Numbered from the stretch's first letter, positions 35,694 to 45,513 are shown. The stretch: DNA of 52,693 nucleotides from Asticcacaulis biprosthecium C19 (GCF_000204015.1 NZ_GL883077.1:396831-449523); one strand, 5' to 3'. Notes: generated by a model not told the origin, from the letters alone. Translations and numbers: made by a program.

Positions 35694-36248
35694 TCACACC
35701 TGGCTCGGCACACCTTTCTTCTGGCGCGACGCCTGGGCGAACAAGCCTGCCGAAACCAGCCACAACACTATCCAGAACCCAAGCAGCAGCACGTCCTGGT
35801 AGCCTTGGGTGAGGGCGAATATGGCAACCACGGTTTGCGCGAAGGCGGTCGTGACCATGGTTATCACCATGCCGAGCGGCCGGAACCAGGCGATCACGGA
35901 ACCCATCATCGCTACCGGAAGGACGCCGCCGAACAGCAGATTCGCCGGATTGTTTTCAGACCCCAGGATGCCGACCGCGAGATTGACCCAGATCAGCAGG
36001 AAGGCGCCAACCACGGCGAGGGCCACACCGGCCTTGTAGGCACCGTTGCCCTGTAATCTTGCCGCCAGTTCGTAGATGCCGCATGCCGTGGCCAGCAAGG
36101 CGCCCATCAAGGCAAAATCTGACACGGTCCACTGTACGTCATGGCTAAACTGCATGGCAATAAGGGGCACCAGAAGAAGGGCGGCCGCACCGCCCCACAA
36201 GGCGATACTCCAGCGGTTTGCGTTGCCTGAGCTTTTGGTCGGGGGCAT
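35694..36248 (-). CDS. Membrane protein of unknown function, six membrane segments
   Basis: 184-aa integral membrane protein, not recognised as a named family. Six hydrophobic segments are visible (about residues 13-32, 42-60, 68-88, 98-116, 120-140 and 145-165). The N-terminus MPPTKSSGNANRW is polar and the C-terminus ASRQKKGVPSQV is positively charged, so both ends are probably cytoplasmic. The ATG at 36248 has GGAGA 7 bases upstream; the longer frame to 36431 is rejected. Confidence 0.7.
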   Translation of the reverse strand: MPPTKSSGNANRWSIALWGGAAALLLVPLIAMQFSHDVQWTVSDFALMGALLATACGIYELAARLQGNGAYKAGVALAVVGAFLLIWVNLAVGILGSENNPANLLFGGVLPVAMMGSVIAWFRPLGMVITMVTTAFAQTVVAIFALTQGYQDVLLLGFWIVLWLVSAGLFAQASRQKKGVPSQV

Positions 36249-36501
36249 AAGGTGTCTCCGTGAGAATGAGACTGTCACACTGACATGCCCGCCGGTGAGC
36301 GGCATGAGGACGGCATGAGGATTTGCTGAAAACGCCGTGACGCTTTTGAAATGGGTCAGGTTGAGCCGAAAAAGGCCGCTTTCGAGAACCGGTGCGGAGC
36401 GTACAGTGCTCAAAGAGAGAAGCGTTAGCACAACTAAAGCTTAGTACGTGAGCCCCGGAAGCGCAGAAAACAGCGCTTTGCAGGCCAGCATCACCCATTT
36501 C

Positions 36502-37299
36502 TCAGCGGTGAATCTTGCTGAGCTGACCCGAGACAAGTTCCATCACCCAGTCATCCGGCAATACTTTCAGCAGCGCCGACACTGTCTTGTTTGGCGCGCC
36601 CGGGACGCAGGCGGCGCGGTTGGCTTCGCAGGCCTGATAGCCTTCGCGGGCGACCTCATCGGCGCCCATCCACCACCATTGCGGAATGGATTTCGACAGT
36701 TTCGAGCGCGTCCCGATCACGTCGTGAAATTCGGAGTAAGTCCAGCCCGGGCACAGCGCCGAGACATGCACCCCGTGATCGCGCACCTCCAGGTGAAGGC
36801 TTTGCGAAAACCGCGTCAGGAAGGTCTTGACCGGACCGTAGACCGTATCGCCCGGTGACGCCGGCAAGAAGCCTGCCAAAGACGACACATTCACCACGCG
36901 GCCGAACTTCTGCTCGATCATGCCTGGCAGGAAACGATGGGTCAATTCCATGGGCGCCAGCATCATCACCTGCATAAAGGCGCGGTGCGATTCCCAGGGA
37001 TTGCCGACAAAGCCGCCCGGCTGGCCGTAGCCGGCATTGTTGACCAGGCCATCAACTGTACGGCCCAGCGCCAGGATGCCTTCCTGTAACGCGCCGGGGG
37101 CGGAGGCGTCCGACAGGTCAGCTGGCAAGCCGTAGGCCTCAACGCCGAAGCGCAGGCGGATCTCTTCGACCAGCTTTTCCAGTCGTTCCGCCCGGCGCGC
37201 CGTGACGGCGACGTCCCAGCCATTGGCGGCATAGGTCCGCGCAAAGGCCAGGCCTATGCCCGAAGACGCTCCCGTGATCAGAACCAGACGGCGTGCCAA
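36502..37299 (-). CDS. SDR family NAD(P)-dependent oxidoreductase
   Basis: Short-chain dehydrogenase/reductase with the classical Rossmann features: TGASSGIG (cofactor binding), NNAGYG, and the catalytic Ser/Tyr/Lys in VSSLAGFLP and YGPVKTF. The substrate is unknown. The TTG at 37299 gives MARRLVLITGASSG with GAGG 6 bases upstream; a TTG at 37323 is an alternative adding eight residues. It sits downstream of an Rrf2 regulator but is separated from it by a terminator-like hairpin. Confidence 0.88.
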   Translation of the reverse strand: MARRLVLITGASSGIGLAFARTYAANGWDVAVTARRAERLEKLVEEIRLRFGVEAYGLPADLSDASAPGALQEGILALGRTVDGLVNNAGYGQPGGFVGNPWESHRAFMQVMMLAPMELTHRFLPGMIEQKFGRVVNVSSLAGFLPASPGDTVYGPVKTFLTRFSQSLHLEVRDHGVHVSALCPGWTYSEFHDVIGTRSKLSKSIPQWWWMGADEVAREGYQACEANRAACVPGAPNKTVSALLKVLPDDWVMELVSGQLSKIHR

Positions 37300-37432
37300 A
37301 AGAAACCTCGCGACGTTTTCCAAGCCGCGATGACACTACGCATCGCGCTTGGCAAGGGCGGCAAAGAACGCTTCTTGGCCGCCCGAGCTTCTGCGAGGAG
37401 CCATGGGGGGCGCCCAGTCCGGCGCTTGAGCT

Positions 37433-37479
37433 GAAAAAAGCTAATATCGATCGTCATTCTTCATGACGACGATATTAGC
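37433..37479 (-). terminator. Intrinsic terminator of the Rrf2 gene
   Basis: Read leftward: GCTAATATC G TCGTCAT, loop GAAGA, ATGACGA, then GATATTAGC, a stem of about 17 bp with a single bulge, followed by TTTTTTC. It ends transcription after the Rrf2 gene. Confidence 0.8.
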
Positions 37480-37517
37480 CGGAGGGAAACACGATAATTG
37501 CCAACAAATCAAGCAGA

Positions 37518-37973
37518 TCAGGCCGGTATCTTTTCGCCTTGCGGCGTTACACTGCCGACGTGACGTAACAGGTCGGCCACCGTGACCGTCGCCAGGGCTT
37601 CCGACGCGGCCTGGTTGGCCAGTTGCATGGCGCTGTTGACCGCCTTAGGGATGGCCTGACTGACCGGGCAGCCCTCGGCGCCGATGGGCGCACTGCCCAG
37701 GTGGGCACAGCCATTGACCGCGCGCAGCACCTCGTCGAGACGGATGTCTTCCGGCCGCTTCAGCAGCCAGGCGCCGCCCGCCACGCCGGAACAGGTGGCG
37801 ACCAGTCCGGCCTTGGCGAGTTGGGTCGTCATGCGGCGAATCACCACCGGATTGGTCGGAATCGAGGCAGCCAGAACCGACGACGACACCGCTGCCTCAC
37901 GCGAATAGGCGTTGCGATGGGCCAGATAGGCCAGGGTATGGGCGGCGACGGGGAATCTTTGGCTGTCGGACAT
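37518..37973 (-). CDS. Rrf2 family transcriptional regulator
   Basis: 151-aa winged-helix regulator of the Rrf2 group. It has the N-terminal helix-turn-helix (VAAHTLAYLAHRNAYSREAAVSSSVLAASIPTNPVVIRRMT) and a central region GCAHLGSAPIGAEGCPV with two cysteines, but not the three-Cys cluster of IscR, so it probably does not bind an iron-sulfur cluster. Divergent from kup; its target is unknown. Confidence 0.88.
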   Translation of the reverse strand: MSDSQRFPVAAHTLAYLAHRNAYSREAAVSSSVLAASIPTNPVVIRRMTTQLAKAGLVATCSGVAGGAWLLKRPEDIRLDEVLRAVNGCAHLGSAPIGAEGCPVSQAIPKAVNSAMQLANQAASEALATVTVADLLRHVGSVTPQGEKIPA

Positions 37974-38213
37974 GTCGGCACACTATGACGCGAATTTCGA
38001 TCCGCTTCCAGACCCCAAGCTCCCTCTTCGCTTTTGGGCCGATGAAAATAAAAATACCATGTTGTCATGCACTTTGCAGCAAACTTACGGTGCAGTGCAA
38101 GATAAGGGCATGAAAGCCCATTGAATGTGGTTTTAAATAGGCGTAATAGCGCGACGTTCAAGCGAGGGCCGCCGCAGGTGATGTGTGTGTTTTATGCCCT
38201 CAGGAGAGTATGA

Positions 38214-40262
38214 ATGACTGGGGACACCCCTGCTGAACCTTCGGCCTCCTCGCCGACTTCAGCCCAACCCGCCAGCACGGCGGACACCAACGGCGCGGCC
38301 TCCGCGACCCTTCACACCACAACCAGCGAAACCGAAGCGGTCACCAGCCATGGCCACGGCAAGGAAGGGTTTCTTGCCCTGGCCGTGGGCTCGATTGGCG
38401 TTGTGTTTGGCGATATCGGCACGTCGCCGCTCTACGCCATGCGCGAAGCCCTTCACCACGCCCGTGGGGACGTAAATCCGGAGCACGCGGTGCTCGGTGT
38501 GGTGTCACTGGTCCTGTGGACCATGACGCTGTTCGTGACGATCAAGTACGTCACCTTCTTCATGCGCGCCGACAACAAGGGCGAAGGCGGCACTCTTGCC
38601 CTTATGGCGCTGGCCCAGAAGGCGCTGGGGCGTTATTCGCCGCTGGTCTACTTTCTGGGTATCTGCGGCGCCGCTCTGTTCTATGGTGACGGTATCATCA
38701 CCCCGGCCATCTCGGTTCTGTCGGCTGTCGAAGGCCTGAAGGACGCGCCCGGTCTGGCCGGACGACTCGATCCCTACCTGTTACCGATCGCCGCCGGCAT
38801 CCTGATCGCCCTGTTCATGGTCCAGGCCAAGGGCACGGGCAAGGTCGCCAAATTCTTCGGACCCATCACCGTTGTGTGGTTCCTGGTCCTGGGCGGTTTG
38901 GGCGCCATCCACCTGGCCGATGATCTGCGTATCTTTTACGCCATCAATCCGTGGTACGGTTTCCGCTTCCTGATGGAAGAACAGCTGGCCGGCTTCATCA
39001 TTCTGGGCAGCGTCTTCCTGTGCGTCACCGGCGCCGAGGCGCTCTACGCCGATATGGGCCACTTCGGCAAAAAGCCGATCCAGATGTCCTGGATTATTCT
39101 GGTCTTTCCGTGCCTGGCGCTGAATTATCTCGGCCAGGGCGCGATGATCCTGGACGACAATACGACCGGCGAGAATCCGTTCTGGAACATGGTGCCGGAG
39201 ATGGCCTACTGGCCGATCCTGATTCTGGCGACCATCGCGACCGTCATCGCCTCCCAGGCTGTGATCACCGGCGCCTTCTCTCTGACGCAGCAGGCCGTGC
39301 AACTGGGACTTTTACCGCGTATCGAGATCCGCCGGACCTCGGAAACCCAGGCCGGCCAGATCTACGTCCCTTCGGTCAATACCTTCCTGCTGATCGGCGT
39401 TCTCATCCTGCTTATGGGCGCCAGCCTGATCGCTCAGGCGCGGCTCGCTGAAGACTCTGCCGCGCTGGGGTCCTCGGTCCTGGCCTCGGCCTACGGCATC
39501 GCGGTGACCGGCGCCATGTTCGTTGACACCCTGCTGGCCTGGTTTGTCTGCCGCTATATCTGGAAATGGAACCTGGGCCAGACCTGTCTGCTGCTGGTGC
39601 CGCTGGCTCTGGTCGACATGGTCTTCATCACGTCGAATTTGCTCAAGGTGCCGGACGGTGCCTGGCTGCCGCTGGTCTTCGGCGCCATCCTTGTGCTGAT
39701 CATGCTGACCTGGGCCGCCGGTACGCGCACCCTGACTGAAAAGGCGCGCCGCGACAGCGTGGCGCTGATGGACCTCGTCGAGATGCTGAAAAAGCGGCCG
39801 CCCCACCGGGTTGCCGGTACTGCTATCTTCCTGACGTCCGACGCCGATATCGCGCCGGTCGCTCTGATGCACAATCTCAAGCACAACAAGGTGCTGCACG
39901 AGAAGAACATCATCCTGACCGTCAGGACCACCCAGTCGCCGCGCGTCGCCGAAGGTGACCGCATCACAATTGAGGTCATCAACGAGGACTTCAAAAAGGT
40001 GACGCTCAGCTACGGCTTTATGGAAAGCCCGAACCTGCCGAAGGCCCTGGGTCTGTGCCGCAAGCTGGGGCTGAAGTTCGACATCATGGCGACCAGCTTC
40101 TTCCTGGGGAAACGCAACGTCGTGCCGTCGGCCAATTCCGGTATGCCGCTGTGGCAGGACAAGCTGTTCATCTTCCTGATGAAAAACGCCGCCAACCCGA
40201 CCGAGTTCTTCCATATTCCGCCCGGCCGCGTGGTCGAGCTTGGGACACAGGTTACGGTATAG
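38214..40262 (+). CDS. kup: Low-affinity potassium transporter Kup
   Basis: Proton-coupled K+ uptake protein. The 682-aa protein has a Ser/Thr/Ala-rich N-terminal tail (about residues 1-50), the family signature GDIGTSPLYAMREAL, twelve predicted membrane segments with YGDGIITPAISVLSAVEG and a cytoplasmic C-terminal domain (about residues 500-682). The ATG at 38214 is preceded by AGGAGA. Single gene, with a hairpin after the stop. Confidence 0.95.
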   Translation: MTGDTPAEPSASSPTSAQPASTADTNGAASATLHTTTSETEAVTSHGHGKEGFLALAVGSIGVVFGDIGTSPLYAMREALHHARGDVNPEHAVLGVVSLVLWTMTLFVTIKYVTFFMRADNKGEGGTLALMALAQKALGRYSPLVYFLGICGAALFYGDGIITPAISVLSAVEGLKDAPGLAGRLDPYLLPIAAGILIALFMVQAKGTGKVAKFFGPITVVWFLVLGGLGAIHLADDLRIFYAINPWYGFRFLMEEQLAGFIILGSVFLCVTGAEALYADMGHFGKKPIQMSWIILVFPCLALNYLGQGAMILDDNTTGENPFWNMVPEMAYWPILILATIATVIASQAVITGAFSLTQQAVQLGLLPRIEIRRTSETQAGQIYVPSVNTFLLIGVLILLMGASLIAQARLAEDSAALGSSVLASAYGIAVTGAMFVDTLLAWFVCRYIWKWNLGQTCLLLVPLALVDMVFITSNLLKVPDGAWLPLVFGAILVLIMLTWAAGTRTLTEKARRDSVALMDLVEMLKKRPPHRVAGTAIFLTSDADIAPVALMHNLKHNKVLHEKNIILTVRTTQSPRVAEGDRITIEVINEDFKKVTLSYGFMESPNLPKALGLCRKLGLKFDIMATSFFLGKRNVVPSANSGMPLWQDKLFIFLMKNAANPTEFFHIPPGRVVELGTQVTV

Positions 40263-40269
40263 GGTCGTG

Positions 40270-40300
40270 GCCGGAATATTGCCGTTTGCGATATTCCGGC
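40270..40300. repeat. Hairpin after kup
   Basis: GCCGGAATAT and ATATTCCGGC (perfect 10-bp arms) around an 11-base loop. No T-run follows, so terminator function is uncertain. Confidence 0.55.
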
Positions 40301-40364
40301 TTGCATCCCCTCACCTCAGACCTTAAAGCGCGCGTGCCCGTTTTAACCTAAGGTCACGCCGCCC

Positions 40365-41600
40365 ATGTCCGCTCCCGTTGAAAAGCCCGTCAAGAAAGTC
40401 GTCCTCGCCTATTCCGGCGGTCTCGACACCTCGATCATCCTGAAGTGGCTGCAGACGGAGTACCAGGCCGAAGTCGTGACCTTCACCGCCGATCTGGGCC
40501 AGGGCGAAGAGCTGGAACCTGCCCGCAGGAAGGCCGAACTGCTGGGCATCAAGCCGGAAAACATCTTCATCGAGGACCTGCGCGAGGAGTTCGTCCGCGA
40601 CTACGTCTTCCCGATGTTCCGCGCTAACACGGTCTACGAAGGCCAGTACCTGCTGGGCACCTCCATCGCTCGTCCACTGATTGCCAAGGCCCAAATCGAC
40701 ATCGCCCGCAAGGTCGGCGCCGATGCCGTCTGTCATGGCGCCACCGGCAAGGGCAACGACCAGGTCCGTTTCGAGCTCGGCTATTACGGCCTGGAGCCCG
40801 ACATCCGCGTTATCGCCCCGTGGCGTGAATGGGATTTTGCCTCGCGCGAAGCCCTGCTCGCCTTTGCCGAACAGCACCAGATTCCGATCGCCAAGGATAA
40901 GCGTGGCGATGCCCCGTTCAGCGTCGACGCCAACTTGCTGCACTCGTCGTCAGAGGGCAAGGTCCTGGAAGACCCAGCCGTCGAAGCGCCGGAGTTCGTC
41001 TATCAGCGCACCATTGCACCGGAAGCCGCACCGGACACACCGACCGTCTTCACCATGGATTTCGAACGTGGTGATCCGGTGGCGATCGATGGGGTTGGCT
41101 TGTCGCCGGCGGCCTTGCTGACCAAGCTGAACCAGTTGGGTCATGACAATGGCGTCGGCCGGCTGGACCTGGTTGAAAACCGCTTTGTCGGCATGAAATC
41201 GCGCGGTGTCTACGAGACGCCGGGCGGCACCATCCTTCTGGCGGCCCACCGCGGGATCGAGTCGATCACCCTGGACCGCGGCGCCATGCACCTGAAGGAC
41301 GAGCTGATGCCGAAATATGCCTCGCTCATCTATAACGGTTTCTGGTTCTCGCCGGAGCGCAACATGCTGCAGGCGGCGATCGACTGGTCGCAGGAAAAGG
41401 TCACCGGCCGCGTGACGGTGAAGCTGTACAAGGGCAATGTGACGATTACCGGCCGAGAAAGCCCCTATTCTCTGTATGATCAGGACCTGGTGACCTTCGA
41501 AGAAGGCAAGGTGGCCTATGACCATCGCGATGCCGCCGGCTTCATCAAGCTGAATGCGCTGCGCCTGCGCGTGGCGGCGAAGCGCGACCAGCGCGGATAA
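40365..41600 (+). CDS. argG: Argininosuccinate synthase
   Basis: Condenses citrulline and aspartate in arginine synthesis. The 411-aa protein has the ATP pyrophosphatase-type P-loop [12 protein letters not shown] (about residues 15-26), [17 protein letters not shown] and [13 protein letters not shown]. Normal length and type (bacterial argG type 1). It stands alone; a repeat-rich gap follows. Confidence 0.96.
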   Translation: MSAPVEKPVKKVVLAYSGGLDTSIILKWLQTEYQAEVVTFTADLGQGEELEPARRKAELLGIKPENIFIEDLREEFVRDYVFPMFRANTVYEGQYLLGTSIARPLIAKAQIDIARKVGADAVCHGATGKGNDQVRFELGYYGLEPDIRVIAPWREWDFASREALLAFAEQHQIPIAKDKRGDAPFSVDANLLHSSSEGKVLEDPAVEAPEFVYQRTIAPEAAPDTPTVFTMDFERGDPVAIDGVGLSPAALLTKLNQLGHDNGVGRLDLVENRFVGMKSRGVYETPGGTILLAAHRGIESITLDRGAMHLKDELMPKYASLIYNGFWFSPERNMLQAAIDWSQEKVTGRVTVKLYKGNVTITGRESPYSLYDQDLVTFEEGKVAYDHRDAAGFIKLNALRLRVAAKRDQRG

Positions 41601-41606
41601 ACACTT

Positions 41607-41816
41607 GGGGTTTGGGGCCAAAGAACGTTTCTTGGTTTTAATATCATTCTGCTGTTCGGCCCCTATGGGGCAGTCAGCAGGAAGATATTTAGAAGATTTG
41701 TGGGGTCGCGGCCGGCCCTCCGCAGGCTCCGGGCGTTCGTCGCGGAAATCGACCCACCGGGTCGATTTCATCCGGTTTCCCTAAGGCAAACCGGCGCTCC
41801 TCACCCCCAAACCCCA
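41607..41816. repeat. Inverted-repeat region between argG and the lipid kinase
   Basis: GGGGTTTGGGGCC (41607-41619) and CCCCAAACCCCA (about 41805-41816) are inverted ends. Inside are GAAATCGACCC-ACC-GGGTCGATTTC (41745-41769, perfect 11-bp arms) and GGCCCC-TAT-GGGGC. The end motif is shared with 9808-9820. No gene. Confidence 0.65.
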
Positions 41817-41853
41817 TTGTTTTTTTGCACTGCCCCCGGCACATCATCACCGC

Positions 41854-42777
41854 ATGCCGGCGGAAACTCCCTTCAATATCCTCATCAATGCCAAATCGGG
41901 CACGGTCCTCAATATGGGCCAGGCCGCGATTGAGAGCGCCATCGAAACCAGCAGCCTCCCGGTCGCCGAACTGTGCTTCAGCGAACCCGAGGACATGCAG
42001 ACCCATCTCGAACGGCTGAGCAAAGCCGAAGCGCCTCTGCTCATCGGCGGCGGCGACGGCACCATTCGCGAAACCGCTAAATACCTGTCGACCCACAACA
42101 AAAAGCCGTTCGGCGTCCTGCCGTTTGGCACCATGAACCTGCTGGCCCAGGATCTCGACATCACAACGCTTCAGGCCGCGCTGTCGGCCTATGCCGCCGG
42201 CGTCCGCGAAGAGGATGTCGACGCCGGCTATGTCAATGGCGAGCTGTTCCTGTGCTGTGCGTCCGTCGGCACCATGCCCGAGGCCTCCGTCTTTCGTGAA
42301 CAGAACCGCGAGCAGGGCAGCCTGCTGCTGATGCCGCGGATGTTCTGGTTCGTCTTCGAAAGCCTCGATCGCCACAAGCAGGAGCGGGTCGTCCTTCAGA
42401 TTGATGGCAAGATGCGTAAATTCCGCACGCCGGCCGTCGTCATCTCCAACAACCGCTTCAAGACGACCACCAAGCTTACCGAAAGTAATTTCAAGCGCGC
42501 CACCCTGACCGGAGGGCGCCTGGCCGCCTATATCCAGACCACCAAAACCCGGCTGGCCCATCTGCGTTTTCTCACACGATTGCTGATCGGTAACTGGAAA
42601 GAGGATCCCGACCTTGAGGAACTGACCGGACGCCACATCACGCTTTGGAGTAAGCATCGCAAGGACCTGGTCTCGATCGATGGCGAGGTTGAAGAAATGC
42701 TCACGCCGCTCGAGTTCACCCTCAAGCCGAAATCCATCAAGCTGCTGGTGCCGGCCCTACCTTCGGTACCTGCATGA
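41854..42777 (+). CDS. Diacylglycerol kinase family lipid kinase
   Basis: Lipid kinase with the DAGK catalytic fold. The 307-aa protein has NAKSGT near the N-terminus, the nucleotide-binding GGGDGTIRE and the PFGTMNLLAQD motif, as in YegS/DgkB enzymes. Substrate may be diacylglycerol, sphingoid base or another lipid. First gene of an operon: its stop overlaps the PAP2 gene start (ATGA). Confidence 0.9.
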   Translation: MPAETPFNILINAKSGTVLNMGQAAIESAIETSSLPVAELCFSEPEDMQTHLERLSKAEAPLLIGGGDGTIRETAKYLSTHNKKPFGVLPFGTMNLLAQDLDITTLQAALSAYAAGVREEDVDAGYVNGELFLCCASVGTMPEASVFREQNREQGSLLLMPRMFWFVFESLDRHKQERVVLQIDGKMRKFRTPAVVISNNRFKTTTKLTESNFKRATLTGGRLAAYIQTTKTRLAHLRFLTRLLIGNWKEDPDLEELTGRHITLWSKHRKDLVSIDGEVEEMLTPLEFTLKPKSIKLLVPALPSVPA

Positions 42778-43571
42778 AGGCCTACCTCCTGAAACGCCTG
42801 CCGGAACCCCTGAAACAGGAGTGGCGGGCCCTTGCCTTCTTCGGCCTCATCCTGATCGTCATGGCCGGCCTGTTCTTCGAGGTCATGGAAGAAGTCTTCT
42901 GGGAAGGCGACCCCTTCCTGGCCATCGATACCGCCACCTTCCGCGGCCTGCAAAGCCTGCGCACACCGGCTCTGGACGCAGTGATGGTCGCGATCACGGA
43001 GTTAGGCGATACCTGGGTCGTCGTCGCCGTCGCTGCGGCCGTCGCCGTCTGGCTGATCCACCAAAGACTGTGGCGCGTCCTGACCTTTTGGCTGATCGCC
43101 ATCGGCGGGGGCTCTTTGATCAATTCCGCCATCAAGCTGGCCATGCAGCGCGCGCGACCCGGCGACCTCAATTATGACGGCGTCAGCGTCTTTTCCTTCC
43201 CCAGCGGCCACAGCACGACCAATGCCGTCCTCTACGGTTTTCTCCTGATCATTCTGGCGCGCGAAGTTCCGTTCAAATGGCGGATTCCCATCGTCGTGGT
43301 TTGCGTCGGTCTGGTTGGCGCCGTTGCCATCTCCCGGCTCTATCTCGGTGCCCACTGGTTTTCGGATGTCGCCGGCGGACTGGCTTTCGGCTCAGCCTGG
43401 CTGGCCCTGCTGGCGCTGTTCTATATGTGGCGGCCAGCAGGAAAGCTCGATCCCGTCAGGCTGCTGCTCGTGGCTGGCGGGGCGCTGATCATCGCGGGTG
43501 GCTTGAACATTGCCTTCAATCACGCCACTGACATGGCCCGCTATGCCGCCGTCCCGGAGCCGACCTCGTGA
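42774..43571 (+). CDS. PAP2 family membrane phosphatase
   Basis: Membrane phosphatase of the PAP2 superfamily, likely acting on a phospho-lipid. The 265-aa protein shows the three catalytic motifs KLAMQRARP, FPSGHST and SRLYLGAHWFSD, and about six membrane segments. It overlaps the lipid kinase and the metallophosphoesterase by 4 bp on each side, indicating a coupled operon with opposing kinase and phosphatase activities. Confidence 0.93.
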   Translation: MKAYLLKRLPEPLKQEWRALAFFGLILIVMAGLFFEVMEEVFWEGDPFLAIDTATFRGLQSLRTPALDAVMVAITELGDTWVVVAVAAAVAVWLIHQRLWRVLTFWLIAIGGGSLINSAIKLAMQRARPGDLNYDGVSVFSFPSGHSTTNAVLYGFLLIILAREVPFKWRIPIVVVCVGLVGAVAISRLYLGAHWFSDVAGGLAFGSAWLALLALFYMWRPAGKLDPVRLLLVAGGALIIAGGLNIAFNHATDMARYAAVPEPTS

Positions 43572-44341
43572 AGATCGCCCATATTTCCGACCTGCACTTT
43601 GGTTCGCTGTCGCGGCCTGTGTCCGAAGTCCTTATCCGCCATTTCCAGGCGGACAAGCCCGACCTCGTGGTGGTCAGCGGCGATATCACCCAAGACGCCA
43701 CCTGTTCCGAGTTCGAAGAGGCGAGAGCCTTTTTCGATCTCCTGCCTATGCCGGTCTTTTGCATTCCCGGCAATCACGACCTGCCCGGCATGGACATGGA
43801 GCGGTTCTACGATCCGTGGGGTCGCTATAAACGGTTCATCGCCGAAGACTTGGAACCGGAATTGAAGACCGATCTGGTTCACCTCAAAGGCATCAATACC
43901 GCGCGCCGGGTTCTGGCGCACTGGAACTGGGCCAATGGTTCTGTCAGCCAACGGCAATGCCGCGACATTCAACGCTCCTACGCCGATGCAACCGCGCCGT
44001 GGCGGGTGTTTGTGATGCACCATCCGGTGATGAATGCGCGCGAAATGCCGCTTCAGGTGTCTCTGTTCAACCGCAACCGCCTGCTCAAATGCCTGGATGA
44101 CGTACGGGTTGACATCGTGCTGGCCGGCCACCAGCACCATGCCTATGTCGAAAACCGGCTGACCGGTGGGCACACCACCATCTTCGTCAATGCCTCGACG
44201 ACCACCAGCCTGCGCATTCGACGTCAGCCCAACGGCTTCAACATGCTGAACTTTACCGACAAGGCTGTGCGGATCGACCGCATGGAGCTGAAGGATGAAG
44301 CCTTTCATATTTACGAAGCCGTCACGCATACCAAGGTTTGA
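43568..44341 (+). CDS. Metallophosphoesterase
   Basis: Binuclear-metal phosphoesterase of the calcineurin-like family. The 257-aa protein has HISDLHFG, VVSGDIT, IPGNHDLPG, MHHPV and AGHQHHAY, the full metal-binding set. The start is GTG at 43568 in a GTGA overlap with the PAP2 gene. No signal peptide. The third gene of the lipid operon; a large palindromic element follows. Confidence 0.92.
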   Translation: MKIAHISDLHFGSLSRPVSEVLIRHFQADKPDLVVVSGDITQDATCSEFEEARAFFDLLPMPVFCIPGNHDLPGMDMERFYDPWGRYKRFIAEDLEPELKTDLVHLKGINTARRVLAHWNWANGSVSQRQCRDIQRSYADATAPWRVFVMHHPVMNAREMPLQVSLFNRNRLLKCLDDVRVDIVLAGHQHHAYVENRLTGGHTTIFVNASTTTSLRIRRQPNGFNMLNFTDKAVRIDRMELKDEAFHIYEAVTHTKV

Positions 44342-44853
44342 TCCGTTTAAGGTGCAGGCTCGGAAAGGCCGGTAGAATCAAACGACGGAACACACGGAAA
44401 GAGGCGGAAAGAAGCGGAATTCCGGTTGCCGTACGCTCCCGCGCGAAGCGCCTTCATTCCCATTGCCTACGAAGTTTTGCACGTACGGTTCCATACCCTG
44501 AATTCCGTGTTTTCAGTGTCGCCGCTTAGCGGCCTCCGTGTGGTCCGTGTTGCCCTTCTTCGATTCAGCAAACTTTTGGCCAGCCGGACTGCCGCCAGCA
44601 ATTAAGAGGATCACGGAAAACACCGAAGCGCCGCCTTCGGCGCCGTGTACTGAAGACACGAAATTCCTGACTTCTTCTCACCGACGCAATACCTCCAAAC
44701 GCCATCAAAAGAAGGCGCTTCGCGCAGGAGGTGCCGCAACCGGAATTCCACGTCTTTCCGTGTGTTCCACCGTTTGATTCTACGGACCTCACTCGTCCTG
44801 ATCCATCCCAGGTGATCTGGCCAAACTCTGGATAGGCGTGATATGGGGCGGGC
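44342..44853. other. Gap occupied by a palindromic element
   Basis: 512 bp between the metallophosphoesterase and LysE genes, mostly filled by the repeat at 44371-44785. A 79-codon frame at 44538-44777 is inside the repeat and judged spurious. The rest (44786-44853) contains the LysE-gene leader. Confidence 0.6.
44371..44785. repeat. Large near-palindromic element, about 415 bp
   Basis: The left end (44371-44453) and right end (44711-44782) are inverted copies of about 75-80 bp with a short indel and a few mismatches; both include GTAGAATCAAACG, GGAACACACGGAAAGA, GGAATTCCGGTTGC and GCGCGAAGCGCCTTC. A second inner inverted pair, GAATTCCGTGTTTTCAGTGTC-like, is nested about the centre. No transposase. 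Probably a non-autonomous mobile or REP-type element. Confidence 0.75.
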
Positions 44854-45513
44854 ATGTCTCCGGTCGATCCCGCCAAATATACCGCCTTCCTGGCCGCCAT
44901 GGCGCTGATGGCCATTTCACCAGGTCCGGCCAACCTGTTCTTCATTCGCACCGGCTTGTCGGGCAAGAAACGCAATGTCTTCGCCGGTGTGCTGGGTGTG
45001 AATTCCGCCACTCTGGTGTGGTTTGTCGCAGCGGCCCTGGGCTTGCAGGCCCTGATGATCGCACTGCCTGTCGCATTCACGGTCATGACCCTGGTCGGAG
45101 GTCTGTATCTGGTATGGCTGGGCGGCTCGACCATCCGGCACGCCCTGAAGCTCGAAAACGAGCGCATCGACCCGCAGTTCATGGCGCCGGCCGCGCCCGG
45201 CACGCTCACCCGGACCCTGCGCGAAGGCTTTATGGTCCAGATGCTGAACCCCAAGGTGCTCCTGTTCTTTTCTGTCGTCTTGCCACCCTTTCTCGACATC
45301 GCCCGCCCGATGCCGGCCCAGATGTCGGTCTTCGCCGCCACGGCCATTGGCATGGATGTGATTTCGATGACGAGCTACGGACTGCTGGCGGTTACCCTGT
45401 CGCATCTGCTGCAACAACCCCGCCATCGCCGCACGTTCGACATTGCCGCAGGCTCTGTTCTGGTTCTCATTGCCGTGATGATCCTGTGGCACGGTCTGCA
45501 AGACCTAATTTGA
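44854..45513 (+). CDS. LysE family translocator
   Basis: Exporter of the LysE/RhtB superfamily, pumping amino acids or similar metabolites out of the cell. The 219-aa protein has six membrane segments and the family motif near the start, AISPGPANLFFIRTGL; GFMVQMLNPKVLLFF is typical of the group. Substrate unknown. Confidence 0.9.
   Translation: MSPVDPAKYTAFLAAMALMAISPGPANLFFIRTGLSGKKRNVFAGVLGVNSATLVWFVAAALGLQALMIALPVAFTVMTLVGGLYLVWLGGSTIRHALKLENERIDPQFMAPAAPGTLTRTLREGFMVQMLNPKVLLFFSVVLPPFLDIARPMPAQMSVFAATAIGMDVISMTSYGLLAVTLSHLLQQPRHRRTFDIAAGSVLVLIAVMILWHGLQDLI

Noticed and set aside
44538-44777. 79-codon frame inside the 415-bp palindrome
   Set aside because: Composition follows the repeat, not a protein family.
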